Origin: a virus
Virus record (IMG/VR): IMGVR_UViG_3300037245_000726
Coordinates: 1-23,242 of that record
Strand: one strand, 5' to 3'
DNA length: 23,242 nt
The translations under genes and the position numbers were made by a program. The notes below the pieces were generated by a model that saw nothing but the letters and a program-made list of their open reading frames with translations, was not told where the DNA came from and did no database searches. Positions 6,733-14,135 of the stretch are shown piece after piece (the first letter of the stretch is position 1; every line of letters begins with the position of its first letter).

Positions 6733-7113
6733 ATGACCACCAGCGATGATCCAGCTACATTAGCAGTGATGGCGGCAGTAGGTGCAGGCGTTGGAGCGGG
6801 GACCGCTTCCGCGACGGGTGGCGATGTTGGTAAAGGTGCTATCGGTGGTGCTATCGGAGGTTTAGTTGGCGGCCCGGTCTTTGGCGGCGCTCTCGGCGGT
6901 GCTTTTGGTGGACAGCAGGGTAGAAAGAATAAAGGCTCTAACGACCCTGCGGCAGTCCAGCGGCGGGAGGATGCGAAGAACGTCAGAGATTCAAAAGAGA
7001 AGAAAATAGCATCAGACAAGGCGTTGAAGAAACGAAGACTATTAGCATCTTCATTAACATCGGGCTTTGCAGCAACTTCACCAGTAGGCAATATATCAGG
7101 TCAAGGGATATAA
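6733..7113 (+). CDS. Gly/Ala-rich hypothetical virion-module protein, 126 aa
   Basis: Begins MTTSDDPATLAVMAAVGAGV, preceded by AGGAGC. Residues about 10-60 form a glycine-zipper-like hydrophobic stretch (GGAIGGLVGGPVFGGALGG), compatible with membrane insertion or tight helix packing. Residues 62-105 are a highly charged, Lys/Arg-rich helix, and the C-terminus LLASSLTSGFA...SGQGI resembles that of the previous gene. Glycine-zipper proteins occur in phages as ejected or membrane-active virion proteins, but that is inference. It is separated by one base from both neighbours (TGATATG, TAATATG), suggesting tight coupling. Confidence 0.7.
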   Translation: MTTSDDPATLAVMAAVGAGVGAGTASATGGDVGKGAIGGAIGGLVGGPVFGGALGGAFGGQQGRKNKGSNDPAAVQRREDAKNVRDSKEKKIASDKALKKRRLLASSLTSGFAATSPVGNISGQGI

Positions 7114-7114
7114 T

Positions 7115-8872
7115 ATGGCACTATGGGACGGAAAACCAGTTTACGACAGAGTTCTTGAACTGCTCGCGCAGAGGAAGAAAGCTTATGTCAAGTTCAACGC
7201 CGCCAGGGATAGCATTGTAGACTTAATGCGTCCTGATCTCGGCAGTGATACAACCCCAGACGGTGACGGCTCTTTCTTCGGCGACCAGATATACGATGGC
7301 ATCGGCTCATGGGCTGTTGGTGTTATGGCTCGTGGATTCCAGGGCGGGCTTGTAAGTGCTGACGCTGACTGGTTCTCGCATGATATGGAAGATGACCGCC
7401 TTGATGATGTCAAGGTTCTTTCCGAGTGGCAGCAAGAGATTGATAGCCACATGTCCAAGGTTTACCAAAAGAGCAATTTCTACAGAGTTCTCCCCCGCTT
7501 CACAAAGGATGGCGTATCGATCGGTTCACCTGTGATGTTTGTTGAGGAAGAGGACATACTAACCGGCGAGATTGCTTTTAAGCCCCAGCACTACAAGAAA
7601 GTATACCTGTTTTATAATGGCAATAACAAGCTTGAAGGCGTTATTATCAAGGACGATACGTGGACGATCAAGCAGATTTCCGATAAGTTCGCTCAGTCAG
7701 CAGAAGAACAGAAGGCAAAGCTTTCGACCAGCATCAACAATGAGATTGGTAACGGCAAGTATTACACAGAGAGAACGATCATCCGGGCGGTATTTAAGTC
7801 TGATAATCCCGTATGGGACGTTGAAGGGTTTAAGCGGCCCGAAGGCGATGGCGAGTGGTTAAGCGTTTACTTTGAGGAAAAGACCGAAGAGGATCGCAAG
7901 AACACACCTTTATTGACTGAACAGTATTTCAGCCGTCCGTTTGTTGTGTGGGATTACGACAAGCATGAGGATGAGTCTGTATCGAGAACCCCGGCATTCG
8001 ACGCTATCCATGATGTACTGGCACAACAGCAGGAGTCCTTAGACCTTGCCGAGAACCGGAAGTTGAAGAATAATCCTCCAATGGCCGTGCTTGAGGATCA
8101 TAGAAACATAGTAGATTTTACTCCGCAGGGCATTACGCCGATAGCAAGTGGGGACTGGAACATGTTACCCAAGGCGATCGACATGGTTGGCGACATACAA
8201 TTAACCCGCGAAAACCTTGAGTTTAACGCTGAGAAGGTTAAGCGTTGGTTCCATACCGCAGATTTTGTGAAGTTCACAGACCTGACCAATACTCTAAGAC
8301 AGCAGCCATCCGCGACACAGATAATCAAGATCGCAGCCGAGCTTGCAACACAGGTCAACCCGGGCATCGCATCCTACACAACTGGATTCCTCAAAGATGT
8401 TGATACTCGGATGATCGACATTGAAGTACGTGCAGGTCGTGGGCCGTTCCATCCGCTAAGAATGCAGGAGATTGCCGATGTTATCCGTGCTCATACAGGC
8501 GAAGAGGTCAGCAGTATCAGTGTTGTTCCGGTATTCATTGGCCAGCTTGCAAGGGCACAGAAGGTAAAAGCCGAGCTTGACCCGATCCTTGAAGGGCTTG
8601 GCGTTGGTTCTGAGATGTTCCAGATATGGCCGAACCTTAAACACGCCATAGACGAGCACGGTACGCTTCAGGACGCCTTAAAGGTTATGAACTTCCCGAT
8701 GGACAGGTTTAAGTCCAAAGACGACTACAACGAGATTGTGGAGCGCATACAGGCAGCGGAGGCAGCGGCACTGAAACAGCAACAGACACTTGAAATGTTA
8801 AAGGCTTCACCGGCGGTACAAGGCCCGGTGGATGAAACAAGTATAATGAGTCAAGTACAGGGAGCGGGATAA
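7115..8872 (+). CDS. Portal / head-to-tail connector protein
   Basis: 585 aa. Forms the dodecameric portal at one capsid vertex through which DNA enters and leaves, and on which the short tail is built. It fits the podoviral head-tail connector family (T7 gp8 type; Pfam Head-tail_con): N-terminal DRVLELLAQRKKAYVKFNAA, then GSWAVGVMARGFQGGLVSAD near residues 65-85, the DPW-like core replaced by ADWFSHDM, and a helical C-terminal half ending in a Gln/Ala-rich coiled segment (QAAEAAALKQQQTLEML). AAGGGA precedes the ATG. It overlaps the next gene by one base (TAATG). Confidence 0.9.
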   Translation: MALWDGKPVYDRVLELLAQRKKAYVKFNAARDSIVDLMRPDLGSDTTPDGDGSFFGDQIYDGIGSWAVGVMARGFQGGLVSADADWFSHDMEDDRLDDVKVLSEWQQEIDSHMSKVYQKSNFYRVLPRFTKDGVSIGSPVMFVEEEDILTGEIAFKPQHYKKVYLFYNGNNKLEGVIIKDDTWTIKQISDKFAQSAEEQKAKLSTSINNEIGNGKYYTERTIIRAVFKSDNPVWDVEGFKRPEGDGEWLSVYFEEKTEEDRKNTPLLTEQYFSRPFVVWDYDKHEDESVSRTPAFDAIHDVLAQQQESLDLAENRKLKNNPPMAVLEDHRNIVDFTPQGITPIASGDWNMLPKAIDMVGDIQLTRENLEFNAEKVKRWFHTADFVKFTDLTNTLRQQPSATQIIKIAAELATQVNPGIASYTTGFLKDVDTRMIDIEVRAGRGPFHPLRMQEIADVIRAHTGEEVSSISVVPVFIGQLARAQKVKAELDPILEGLGVGSEMFQIWPNLKHAIDEHGTLQDALKVMNFPMDRFKSKDDYNEIVERIQAAEAAALKQQQTLEMLKASPAVQGPVDETSIMSQVQGAG

Positions 8873-9192
8873 TGGCCAATAAAGAATACATGAAACTTCT
8901 GGAAGTTGAGCTTGCGAAAGTCAGGGCGTTGTCCTCGAAAGAAGGTAATACAAATGAAGAGTTTTCTTGGGGTTTGCTTGCCAAGAGGTGTGAAGTCGGT
9001 GATTATGGCGAGGATGGTGTTGCTATTGTTATCTCGGCATCAGGAAATTCAGACCGAAGAGAGTTTGACGAGCATGACCCGCCTACCGAGGGATTTGTGA
9101 AAAATGCCATTCTTGAGGCTTTAGAGCGGCTACAGTCGGTAACTAAGGGAAAGATAAGAGAATTGAGAATCGCAATGAAGAGGACTATGTAA
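8872..9192 (+). CDS. Hypothetical protein, 106 aa
   Basis: Starts in the TAATG overlap with the portal stop, with GGGAG nearby. N-terminal helix (EYMKLLEVELAKVRAL), a central beta part containing YGEDGVAIVISAS, and a C-terminal amphipathic helix (FVKNAILEALERLQSV) followed by a basic tail. It has no membrane segment. Position between portal and scaffold suggests a morphogenesis-module protein, but no family is recognised. Confidence 0.75.
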   Translation: MANKEYMKLLEVELAKVRALSSKEGNTNEEFSWGLLAKRCEVGDYGEDGVAIVISASGNSDRREFDEHDPPTEGFVKNAILEALERLQSVTKGKIRELRIAMKRTM

Positions 9193-9422
9193 TGCCAAAT
9201 AAGAAACTAACACAGACAGGAATAAACCGGGCAATGTGGATCATGCTGAAGAAGCTTAAAGGCAAGGTCACTATTCCTGAGAGACTATTGGAATCGCCTA
9301 ACGTAGACGATGCGATGCAGATACAGTACGATCCGTCAACAAGTAGCTTTACATTCTCATTGCATAAGGTTAAGGGCGAGAAGAAATCGCCTATAATTCA
9401 AGTACCGAGGATTCACGCATGA
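9192..9422 (+). CDS. Small basic hypothetical protein, 76 aa
   Basis: Starts in a TAATG overlap with the previous stop. It has a Lys-rich N-terminal helix (INRAMWIMLKKLKGK) followed by beta-type sequence (AMQIQYDPSTSSFTFSLHKV) and ends VPRIHA. The net charge is strongly positive, compatible with contact with DNA or an acidic partner. Function unknown. Confidence 0.68.
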   Translation: MPNKKLTQTGINRAMWIMLKKLKGKVTIPERLLESPNVDDAMQIQYDPSTSSFTFSLHKVKGEKKSPIIQVPRIHA

Positions 9423-9688
9423 TGGACGGCGAACTACTATCAACATGCTACAGGCTCGCGGGCAATGATTTTCTTGCATCTGACCTTGAAAGCATATTCA
9501 GGGACTTAAAGACGCCGGAAGATATTGCCCTGCATAACGTCATGGTCAAGAAGGTCGTCAAAATGGTAGGGCAGGACAAGCTAAAAGCAACGTTCTTTTA
9601 CCGGGCGTTGTCTCACAGGTTACTACGTAAACGGGCTAAACAAAGCCTATTAAAACAAATAGCACAAGTATTAAATAAAAGGGAATAG
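9419..9688 (+). CDS. Small helical basic protein, 89 aa
   Basis: ATG lies within the end of the preceding gene (ATGA overlap). The product appears all-helical, with an acidic N-terminal half (DLESIFRDLKTPEDIALHN) and a very basic C-terminal half (RLLRKRAKQSLLKQIAQVLNKR). It is compatible with a small DNA- or RNA-binding protein or an assembly factor, but no specific fold can be named. It lies in the short string of small genes between portal and scaffold. Confidence 0.68.
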   Translation: MMDGELLSTCYRLAGNDFLASDLESIFRDLKTPEDIALHNVMVKKVVKMVGQDKLKATFFYRALSHRLLRKRAKQSLLKQIAQVLNKRE

Positions 9689-9690
9689 TC

Positions 9691-10101
9691 ATGGCAAACA
9701 TTAGCAAGAAAGAAGTTATTAGAAGGCTCGGCGACTTCAATGTCATCATTGATGGCATCACGGATTATAAGGTTTTGTGCGGGATGCTGAGAGAAGTGAC
9801 TACTCGCGTGCCCGTCGAAGAAACTACCCCGGAGCCAGTTGTACAAGAGCCATCGCCGGAGCCGGAACCTATTGTGGAAGAATCTATGCCTACCATTATC
9901 CACCTCGAAAGCCGTATTCCCAAGCGAAATACGTTCCTGGCCGATGCAGTACGCGATGACCGAGACGCAGTAGTATTGAATACCGAGCTTCGCAATCGCA
10001 TTCACAAGGGCAAGGTTGTCAAGATCGTCACAACGAAGTATGCCGAAGTTACCGCCGATGGTGACTGGTTGACAGAATTTGATATTGAATTGAAAGGTTA
10101 A
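9691..10101 (+). CDS. Hypothetical protein with Pro/Glu-rich linker, 136 aa
   Basis: Begins MANISKKEVIRRLGDFNVII after AAAGGGA. A small helical N-terminal part (1-45) is joined by a Pro/Glu-rich linker (EETTPEPVVQEPSPEPEPIV, about 47-70) to a beta-rich C-terminal part (KVVKIVTTKYAEVTADGDWL). The flexible acidic linker resembles a spacer between two folded units. It sits directly before the scaffold gene. Function unknown. Confidence 0.72.
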   Translation: MANISKKEVIRRLGDFNVIIDGITDYKVLCGMLREVTTRVPVEETTPEPVVQEPSPEPEPIVEESMPTIIHLESRIPKRNTFLADAVRDDRDAVVLNTELRNRIHKGKVVKIVTTKYAEVTADGDWLTEFDIELKG

Positions 10102-10106
10102 GAGTT

Positions 10107-10967
10107 ATGGGAGACGAGAATAACACAGGCGAACAGAATTGGTCAGAAACATTTGAACATGGATCTGTGACGACTGAGAATCGCGCCGACTTTACAAAGG
10201 CAATGAGTAAGTATGCAACGGAAGGCGATGCGCTTGTCGGCAGCTTTAACGCCCAGAAACTTGTGGGTAAGCCGTACAATGTACCTGAGAACCTGGACGC
10301 ACTGGATGACGCTGGCAAGGCTGATTTTAGGTCTAAAGCAAACGCGGCGATGGGTATTAATATATCCAAAGACGCTGAAAGCTTCAAGGACTTCAACATG
10401 GGTGCGGGGATGGCAGAGGGTGGTGTGGCAAATGAGGCTATGGGCGAACTGCTGAAGGCTACGGCTATCGAAAAGGGCTGGCCGGTCAGCGTTGTCCAAG
10501 ACCTTGCAGAGTTCTACAACGGCCCGCTGGGAGCGTTTGCCGCAGAACACCGCGAGAAAGCTTCTCTTGAAACCGCTGAAGCCGTTGACAAAGAGCTTGA
10601 AGGCAGGATGGGCAGAGAAGCCCTTGACAAACAATCAGAGCTATTCAAACGTGCGATCATAGCGAAATGCGGTAGTGATGTTGAAAAGGCCACAAAGATT
10701 GCTAACGCGATGGCTAAGGCTGGGTTGACACAAGACGCTGATATGGCTGAAATGCTACTCGGTTTCATCGCACCCTACGCTGCCGAAGGTGGCTCTTTGG
10801 CGGGCGATGGTGCAGGTGGTGGTGGTATTATTAAGCAAGCTTCGCCGTATGAAGCTAAAAAGGCACTGTTTGATAAGTCTCCTGAAACATGGGGCAAAGA
10901 GTCTGATACATGGGAGAATGAAAGCGCCCAGTCAAAGAGAGCTTTAGGATATAAACAAGCAAGCTAA
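10107..10967 (+). CDS. Probable capsid scaffolding protein
   Basis: 286 aa, immediately before the capsid gene, the usual place for a scaffold. Scaffold protein templates procapsid assembly and then leaves. It is acidic and mostly helical, with the phrase GSFNAQKLVGKPYNVPENLD (about 48-67), which follows the 'xxAQKLIGxxxxxPxN' pattern seen in podoviral scaffolds. A long helical part (about 130-215) follows, then a Gly-rich linker (GDGAGGGG) and a short basic C-terminal helix ending SKRALGYKQAS, which would suit capsid binding. Assignment rests on position, composition and that motif. Confidence 0.75.
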   Translation: MGDENNTGEQNWSETFEHGSVTTENRADFTKAMSKYATEGDALVGSFNAQKLVGKPYNVPENLDALDDAGKADFRSKANAAMGINISKDAESFKDFNMGAGMAEGGVANEAMGELLKATAIEKGWPVSVVQDLAEFYNGPLGAFAAEHREKASLETAEAVDKELEGRMGREALDKQSELFKRAIIAKCGSDVEKATKIANAMAKAGLTQDADMAEMLLGFIAPYAAEGGSLAGDGAGGGGIIKQASPYEAKKALFDKSPETWGKESDTWENESAQSKRALGYKQAS

Positions 10968-10978
10968 AAACCATAAGC

Positions 10979-11106
10979 GCCCGGACTATCCGGGGACCGT
11001 TGAAAGGTTATAAATGAAAAAAACTCAGGGACTCTAACCACTGGTTGGACCTGATAGACAGCCTTGAAAGTAAGGTGACTAGCGCAGTCTGTTGCGTTAG
11101 GCGGGC
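10979..11106 (+). ncRNA. Structured RNA leader of unknown class upstream of the capsid gene
   Basis: The 198-base gap between scaffold and capsid holds a run of hairpins: CCCGGA/TCCGGG with a CTA loop (10980-10994), AACC/GGTT (11036-11046), CCTT/AAGG (11062-11075) and an 8-pair stem CTAGCGCA/TGCGTTAG with one G-U (11079-11100). GCCCG (10979-10983) could instead pair with CGGGC (11102-11106), enclosing the others and competing with the first hairpin. No U-tract follows, so these are not simple terminators. I could not match it to a tRNA, group I intron, hammerhead or known riboswitch. It may be a translation or processing control element for capsid expression. Confidence 0.4.
11014..11037 (+). 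CDS. Possible 7-codon leader peptide in the capsid leader
   Basis: ATG 11014 follows GAAAGG with a suitable spacer and encodes MKKTQGL then a stop. It lies between the first hairpin and the remaining hairpins of the capsid leader, a layout like leader peptides whose translation alters downstream RNA folding. It is very short and may be chance. Confidence 0.18.
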   Translation: MKKTQGL

Positions 11107-11165
11107 CCAGAAATGGACACCTCTCCGACAATTAAAAATATTAATTTAATTACGGAGTATTAATC

Positions 11166-12176
11166 ATGGCTCAAAAAGATTTAGGTTCAAGATACAATCT
11201 TATCGATTGTCTCAAGAACGTACAGGACAATAAGTTTGTCCCGTGGGCAGAAACGCTCACAGAAGACAGTCCGTTCCTGTTCGACCTTCAGATTGAAAGT
11301 GCAACAGGCATTTTATCGAATGAAGGATCAAGGGAAGTATCGCTTCCAACACCGCAGATTATTAAAGTCGGCGATGGTCACGATTCCAGTACGGTTCGAT
11401 GGGACACGTTCACAGAGAACATTAGTATCTTCAAGGATAGAGTAGCGATCCCCGAAGATGTTTATGACCTCAAACCGGACAAGATTGCTTATCGTGCAAA
11501 GATCGTTGATCGCCACATGGCAGGTTTCGGCCAGGGCGTGACAAACCATTTCTTCTATGGCACGTCTGTTGCAACGCCTGAGAAGTTTGACGGCCTGGAT
11601 GTTAGGTATTCGATACCTGACGCCACCGATCCGACAAACCCATCGAGTGCAAGTGCTGATCCGTTTGTATTCGATGCCGGTGGTATTGGTTCAAACACGA
11701 TGTCTGTATGGATGATCCAGCAGGAAATGGATAAGTTTTCGGGTATTGCCCCGATCAATGATCCGCAGATGGGTATTGACAAGCAGGACATGGGCAGGGT
11801 CTATGCTGACGCAGAAAACTCTAAGGAACGTCTTGAGTACCGGACGGAACTGAAATGGAAAATCGGCTTGAACATCGCCGACCAGCGTGCGGTTGCTCGT
11901 ATTCGCAACATTCAAGCCAGCGTAGCAGAGCTTGACGCAAGCTTCTTACAGCTTATCTTCCAGGCGGAAGAAGAAGTCTTTAAGGGTTCTGGGCAGATTT
12001 TTGCTTATGTTCCAAAACGCATGATGACATTCCTGAAGATTATGGCAGAAGCCAAGCAGAATGTTATTTATGACACAAACAACATTTATGGTATTCCGCT
12101 GCATCGTATCGGCAATATTCTTCTCAGGTCTGAAGACGCGCTGAACATCACGGAAGCTGCCGTAGCTGCTGTCTAA
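11166..12176 (+). CDS. Major capsid protein
   Basis: 336 aa, the expected size for an HK97-fold coat protein. The start MAQKDLGSRYNLIDCLKN follows a CGGAG site. An early segment (WAETLTEDSPFLFDLQ) and a late one (QDMGRVYADAENSKERLEYR then LKWKIGLNIADQRAVARIRN) match the major capsid pattern of BPP-1-type podoviruses, in which a 'Y-T-x-x-x-W-x-x-G-L-x-x-x-D-x-R-x-V-x-R-I-x-N' stretch is typical. The final domain (SGQIFAYVPKRMMTFLKIMA) also fits. It follows the scaffold and precedes the cement gene. The family assignment is from memory of the motif. Confidence 0.85.
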   Translation: MAQKDLGSRYNLIDCLKNVQDNKFVPWAETLTEDSPFLFDLQIESATGILSNEGSREVSLPTPQIIKVGDGHDSSTVRWDTFTENISIFKDRVAIPEDVYDLKPDKIAYRAKIVDRHMAGFGQGVTNHFFYGTSVATPEKFDGLDVRYSIPDATDPTNPSSASADPFVFDAGGIGSNTMSVWMIQQEMDKFSGIAPINDPQMGIDKQDMGRVYADAENSKERLEYRTELKWKIGLNIADQRAVARIRNIQASVAELDASFLQLIFQAEEEVFKGSGQIFAYVPKRMMTFLKIMAEAKQNVIYDTNNIYGIPLHRIGNILLRSEDALNITEAAVAAV

Positions 12177-12207
12177 TCAAACATAATTCCAATGAAAGGG
12201 TACTCTT

Positions 12208-12702
12208 ATGGGTGCACATGAAAATTTAGGCGTCTTGAGTGACGCCCAGGCAATTGCGGCGGATGATACCGCATCAACGAATACAATTGATTTGAGACAG
12301 ACCTCTCCGAAAATCGGTGTTGGTCAGCATTCTCCTTATCTTTGTATTCGTACTGCGGTAGCCCCAACTGCTGTAAGTAACGATACATTGTCTATCGAAC
12401 TTCAGTCTGATGCTGATGATGGTTCTGGCGATCCTGCTGGCACTTGGACTCACGTAGTATTCATGCCGTTAGTTGGTGTTAATGGCGCCGAGGTCAATCA
12501 AAGCGATGCGAGACTCGCTACTGCTGGTGCTTGGATAAATCGTATCCAGCTTCCGTATGACCTCAAGAATCCTCATATCCGGCTGATGTATAGGAATACT
12601 ACCTCTGTTGGTGTATTCACGATCGACGCATGGCTTGAAGATGTTCCGGCATCCGATTTCCGCGGTGGGCAAGTATTGTTCAGCAATGTTGGCAATCCGT
12701 AA
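12208..12702 (+). CDS. Capsid cement/decoration protein (Bbp16-like)
   Basis: 164 aa directly after the capsid gene, with GAAAGGG upstream. It follows the pattern of the BPP-1 cement protein Bbp16 family: an N-terminal arm (NLGVLSDAQAIAADDTASTN then TIDL), a jelly-roll-like middle (DTLSIELQSDADDGSG; GTWTHVVFMPLVG) and RIQLPYDLKNPHIRLMYRNT near the end. Such proteins bridge capsid subunits and stabilise the full head. It has no signal peptide, in contrast to the four genes that follow. Confidence 0.75.
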   Translation: MGAHENLGVLSDAQAIAADDTASTNTIDLRQTSPKIGVGQHSPYLCIRTAVAPTAVSNDTLSIELQSDADDGSGDPAGTWTHVVFMPLVGVNGAEVNQSDARLATAGAWINRIQLPYDLKNPHIRLMYRNTTSVGVFTIDAWLEDVPASDFRGGQVLFSNVGNP

Positions 12703-12711
12703 ACAATAACG

Positions 12712-12740
12712 GCCGGGGCTTAGTCCCCGGCACTTCTTTT
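12712..12740 (+). terminator. Rho-independent terminator after the cement gene
   Basis: GCCGGGG (12712-12718) pairs with CCCCGGC (12725-12731) around a 6-base loop, followed by ACTTCTTTT. This perfect 7-pair GC-rich stem with a short U-rich tail would reduce read-through from the highly expressed capsid genes into the signal-peptide gene block. Confidence 0.75.
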
Positions 12741-12753
12741 AAGGAGCTTTAAA

Positions 12754-13755
12754 ATGAAAAAGTTTATCATATTAATCATGCTCTTATGTGCTGTCACGGC
12801 GTATTCCTATACTGCCGACGATTACATAAGGGGTCGAACTTATTTCGGTTCGGGCACCAAGACGCTTGACCCGATGTATCTGCACATGGTCGATGCGGCT
12901 AACGGTTTTGGCCAGCTCGGTACTGGAAAAGTGTTCTACGTTGACAGCGGTGTTACTACTGAAGGCGATGGTACTTCGTGGACGCGAGCCAGAGACACTA
13001 TTGACGAAGCTATTGGGCTTTGTACTGCAAGCCGTGGGGACGTAATTTATGTCGCACAGGGACATGCCGAAACCGTGGCAAGCGCCACAGGTCTTCTATG
13101 TGATGTCGCGGGCATATCTATCATCGGTATCGGAAACGGTAGCTTGATACCTACGATTTCGCTTGGAACCGCTGACACTGCTAAAATCTCTGTCACGGCG
13201 GCTAATGTCCGGTTAAGTAACCTAAAGATTGTGTCGGCACTGGCGGACGTAGCTGAAGGCATTGACCCCACTGCGGACGCTGATGGGCTTGTGGTTGACA
13301 ACTGCATCTTTACAGATGGAGGTGCAGCCTTAGAGCTCGTTATTGCGATTAATGTTACAGCCGATTGCGACAACATACGCTTGATCAACAACAGGTTTAA
13401 TTCAACCGCCGCAAGCGATACGACTAATGCTATCGTTCTTGCTGGTGGTTCGGACAACTCGGTCATTTCTGGTAATACGATCTATGGAACGTACACAGCG
13501 GGGGGCGTTCTCGCATCTGCCGCGGCGTCTATAAATCTGACTGTTACTGACAATGTAATCGGTGCTATCGATGCTATTGGCTGGGACAGCCACGCTTCTA
13601 CTACAGGCGTATTTGCAAGGAACTTGATTGGTGCGAATACAACGTCTATAGCGGCGGCACTTACTGGATTGGACGCTATGTTCTGCTGGGAGAACTATGT
13701 CACAGGTGCTCTTAATGCCAGTGGTATTATTATCCCTGCGATTGATGCAGACTAA
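12754..13755 (+). CDS. Signal-peptide-bearing right-handed beta-helix protein, 333 aa
   Basis: AAGGAG precedes ATG 12754. The N-terminus MKKFIILIMLLCAVTAYS is a classic signal peptide (KK, hydrophobic core, A-Y-S cleavage site). Residues about 59-100 carry the pectate-lyase-like opening FYVDSGVTTEGDGTSWTRAR then AIGLC...GDVIYVAQG, typical of phage and bacterial beta-helix proteins. Residues 115-300 have repeated strand-turn units (ISIIGIGNGS; NVRLSNLKIV; DGLVVDNCIF; IRLINNRF; SVISGNTIYG), about one coil every 20-25 residues. No catalytic set is evident. Its place beside the capsid suggests a head or surface fibre, or an exported protein; both are inference. Confidence 0.8.
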   Translation: MKKFIILIMLLCAVTAYSYTADDYIRGRTYFGSGTKTLDPMYLHMVDAANGFGQLGTGKVFYVDSGVTTEGDGTSWTRARDTIDEAIGLCTASRGDVIYVAQGHAETVASATGLLCDVAGISIIGIGNGSLIPTISLGTADTAKISVTAANVRLSNLKIVSALADVAEGIDPTADADGLVVDNCIFTDGGAALELVIAINVTADCDNIRLINNRFNSTAASDTTNAIVLAGGSDNSVISGNTIYGTYTAGGVLASAAASINLTVTDNVIGAIDAIGWDSHASTTGVFARNLIGANTTSIAAALTGLDAMFCWENYVTGALNASGIIIPAIDAD

Positions 13756-13760
13756 AAAAA

Positions 13761-13791
13761 GGAGGTGGGTTCGCGCTCACCTCCATCTTTT
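13761..13791. terminator. Strong terminator, possibly bidirectional
   Basis: GGAGGTGGG (13761-13769) pairs with CTCACCTCC (13776-13784) in 9 pairs (one G-U) around a TTCGCG loop, followed by ATCTTTT and preceded by seven A. The A and T tracts on opposite sides allow termination on either strand. The 5' arm also reads AAGGAGGTG, a perfect anti-Shine-Dalgarno complement with no start codon at working distance. Confidence 0.8.
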
Positions 13792-13805
13792 CAAGGAGTA
13801 AAGCA

Positions 13806-14135
13806 ATGAAAAAGTTATTAGTGATTATAATACTGGTATGCATGGTTGTTATACCCGTTCTTTATGCCAGCGTGGGCGGCAAGATGGACGCTTTGAACAC
13901 CTCTCACGAGCAGACCGCTAAGGCTATTCAGGCCAGAGCTTTATTGCAGGGAGCAAGGGCCTACCTCCGGCAAGTCAACTTGCAGGTTAAAGAAATCGCT
14001 GACAGTGGGACTTTTGAGACACTTGACCCCAGCATAAAACAGGCGTTGAACTCGGCATGGATTATCACGAAACAAGCCGAAGCCGCATTGGATGCAAACG
14101 AGGAAGTAACCGAACTACTTGATTGGCGGAAATAA
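13806..14135 (+). CDS. Signal-peptide- or membrane-anchor-bearing helical protein, 109 aa
   Basis: AAGGAG precedes ATG 13806. The N-terminus MKKLLVIIILVCMVVIPVLYA is a long hydrophobic stretch that may be a cleaved signal peptide (Y-A-S) or an uncleaved anchor. The remainder is predicted alpha-helical (AKAIQARALLQGARAYLRQV; AWIITKQAEAALDANEEVTE), soluble and without cysteine. Its stop shares a base with the next ATG (TAATG). The layout, membrane segment plus helical domain, is compatible with an envelope-facing small phage protein such as a spanin-like or virion-anchoring peptide, but no family is recognised. Confidence 0.7.
   Translation: MKKLLVIIILVCMVVIPVLYASVGGKMDALNTSHEQTAKAIQARALLQGARAYLRQVNLQVKEIADSGTFETLDPSIKQALNSAWIITKQAEAALDANEEVTELLDWRK

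Noticed and set aside
6714-7091. Minus-strand Pro/Ala-rich frame opposite the Gly-rich gene
   Set aside because: A shadow of the Gly/Ala-rich plus-strand coding sequence: GGC repeats read as Pro/Ala on the other strand, with no ribosome site.
10979-11130. Group I intron, hammerhead ribozyme or tRNA in the capsid leader
   Set aside because: CAGGGACTC and CTGATAGA...GAAAG recall intron P7 and hammerhead core pieces, but the spacing is wrong (extra base in CTGATAGA), a matching P7 partner is poor, and no exons are interrupted. There is no cloverleaf or T-loop.
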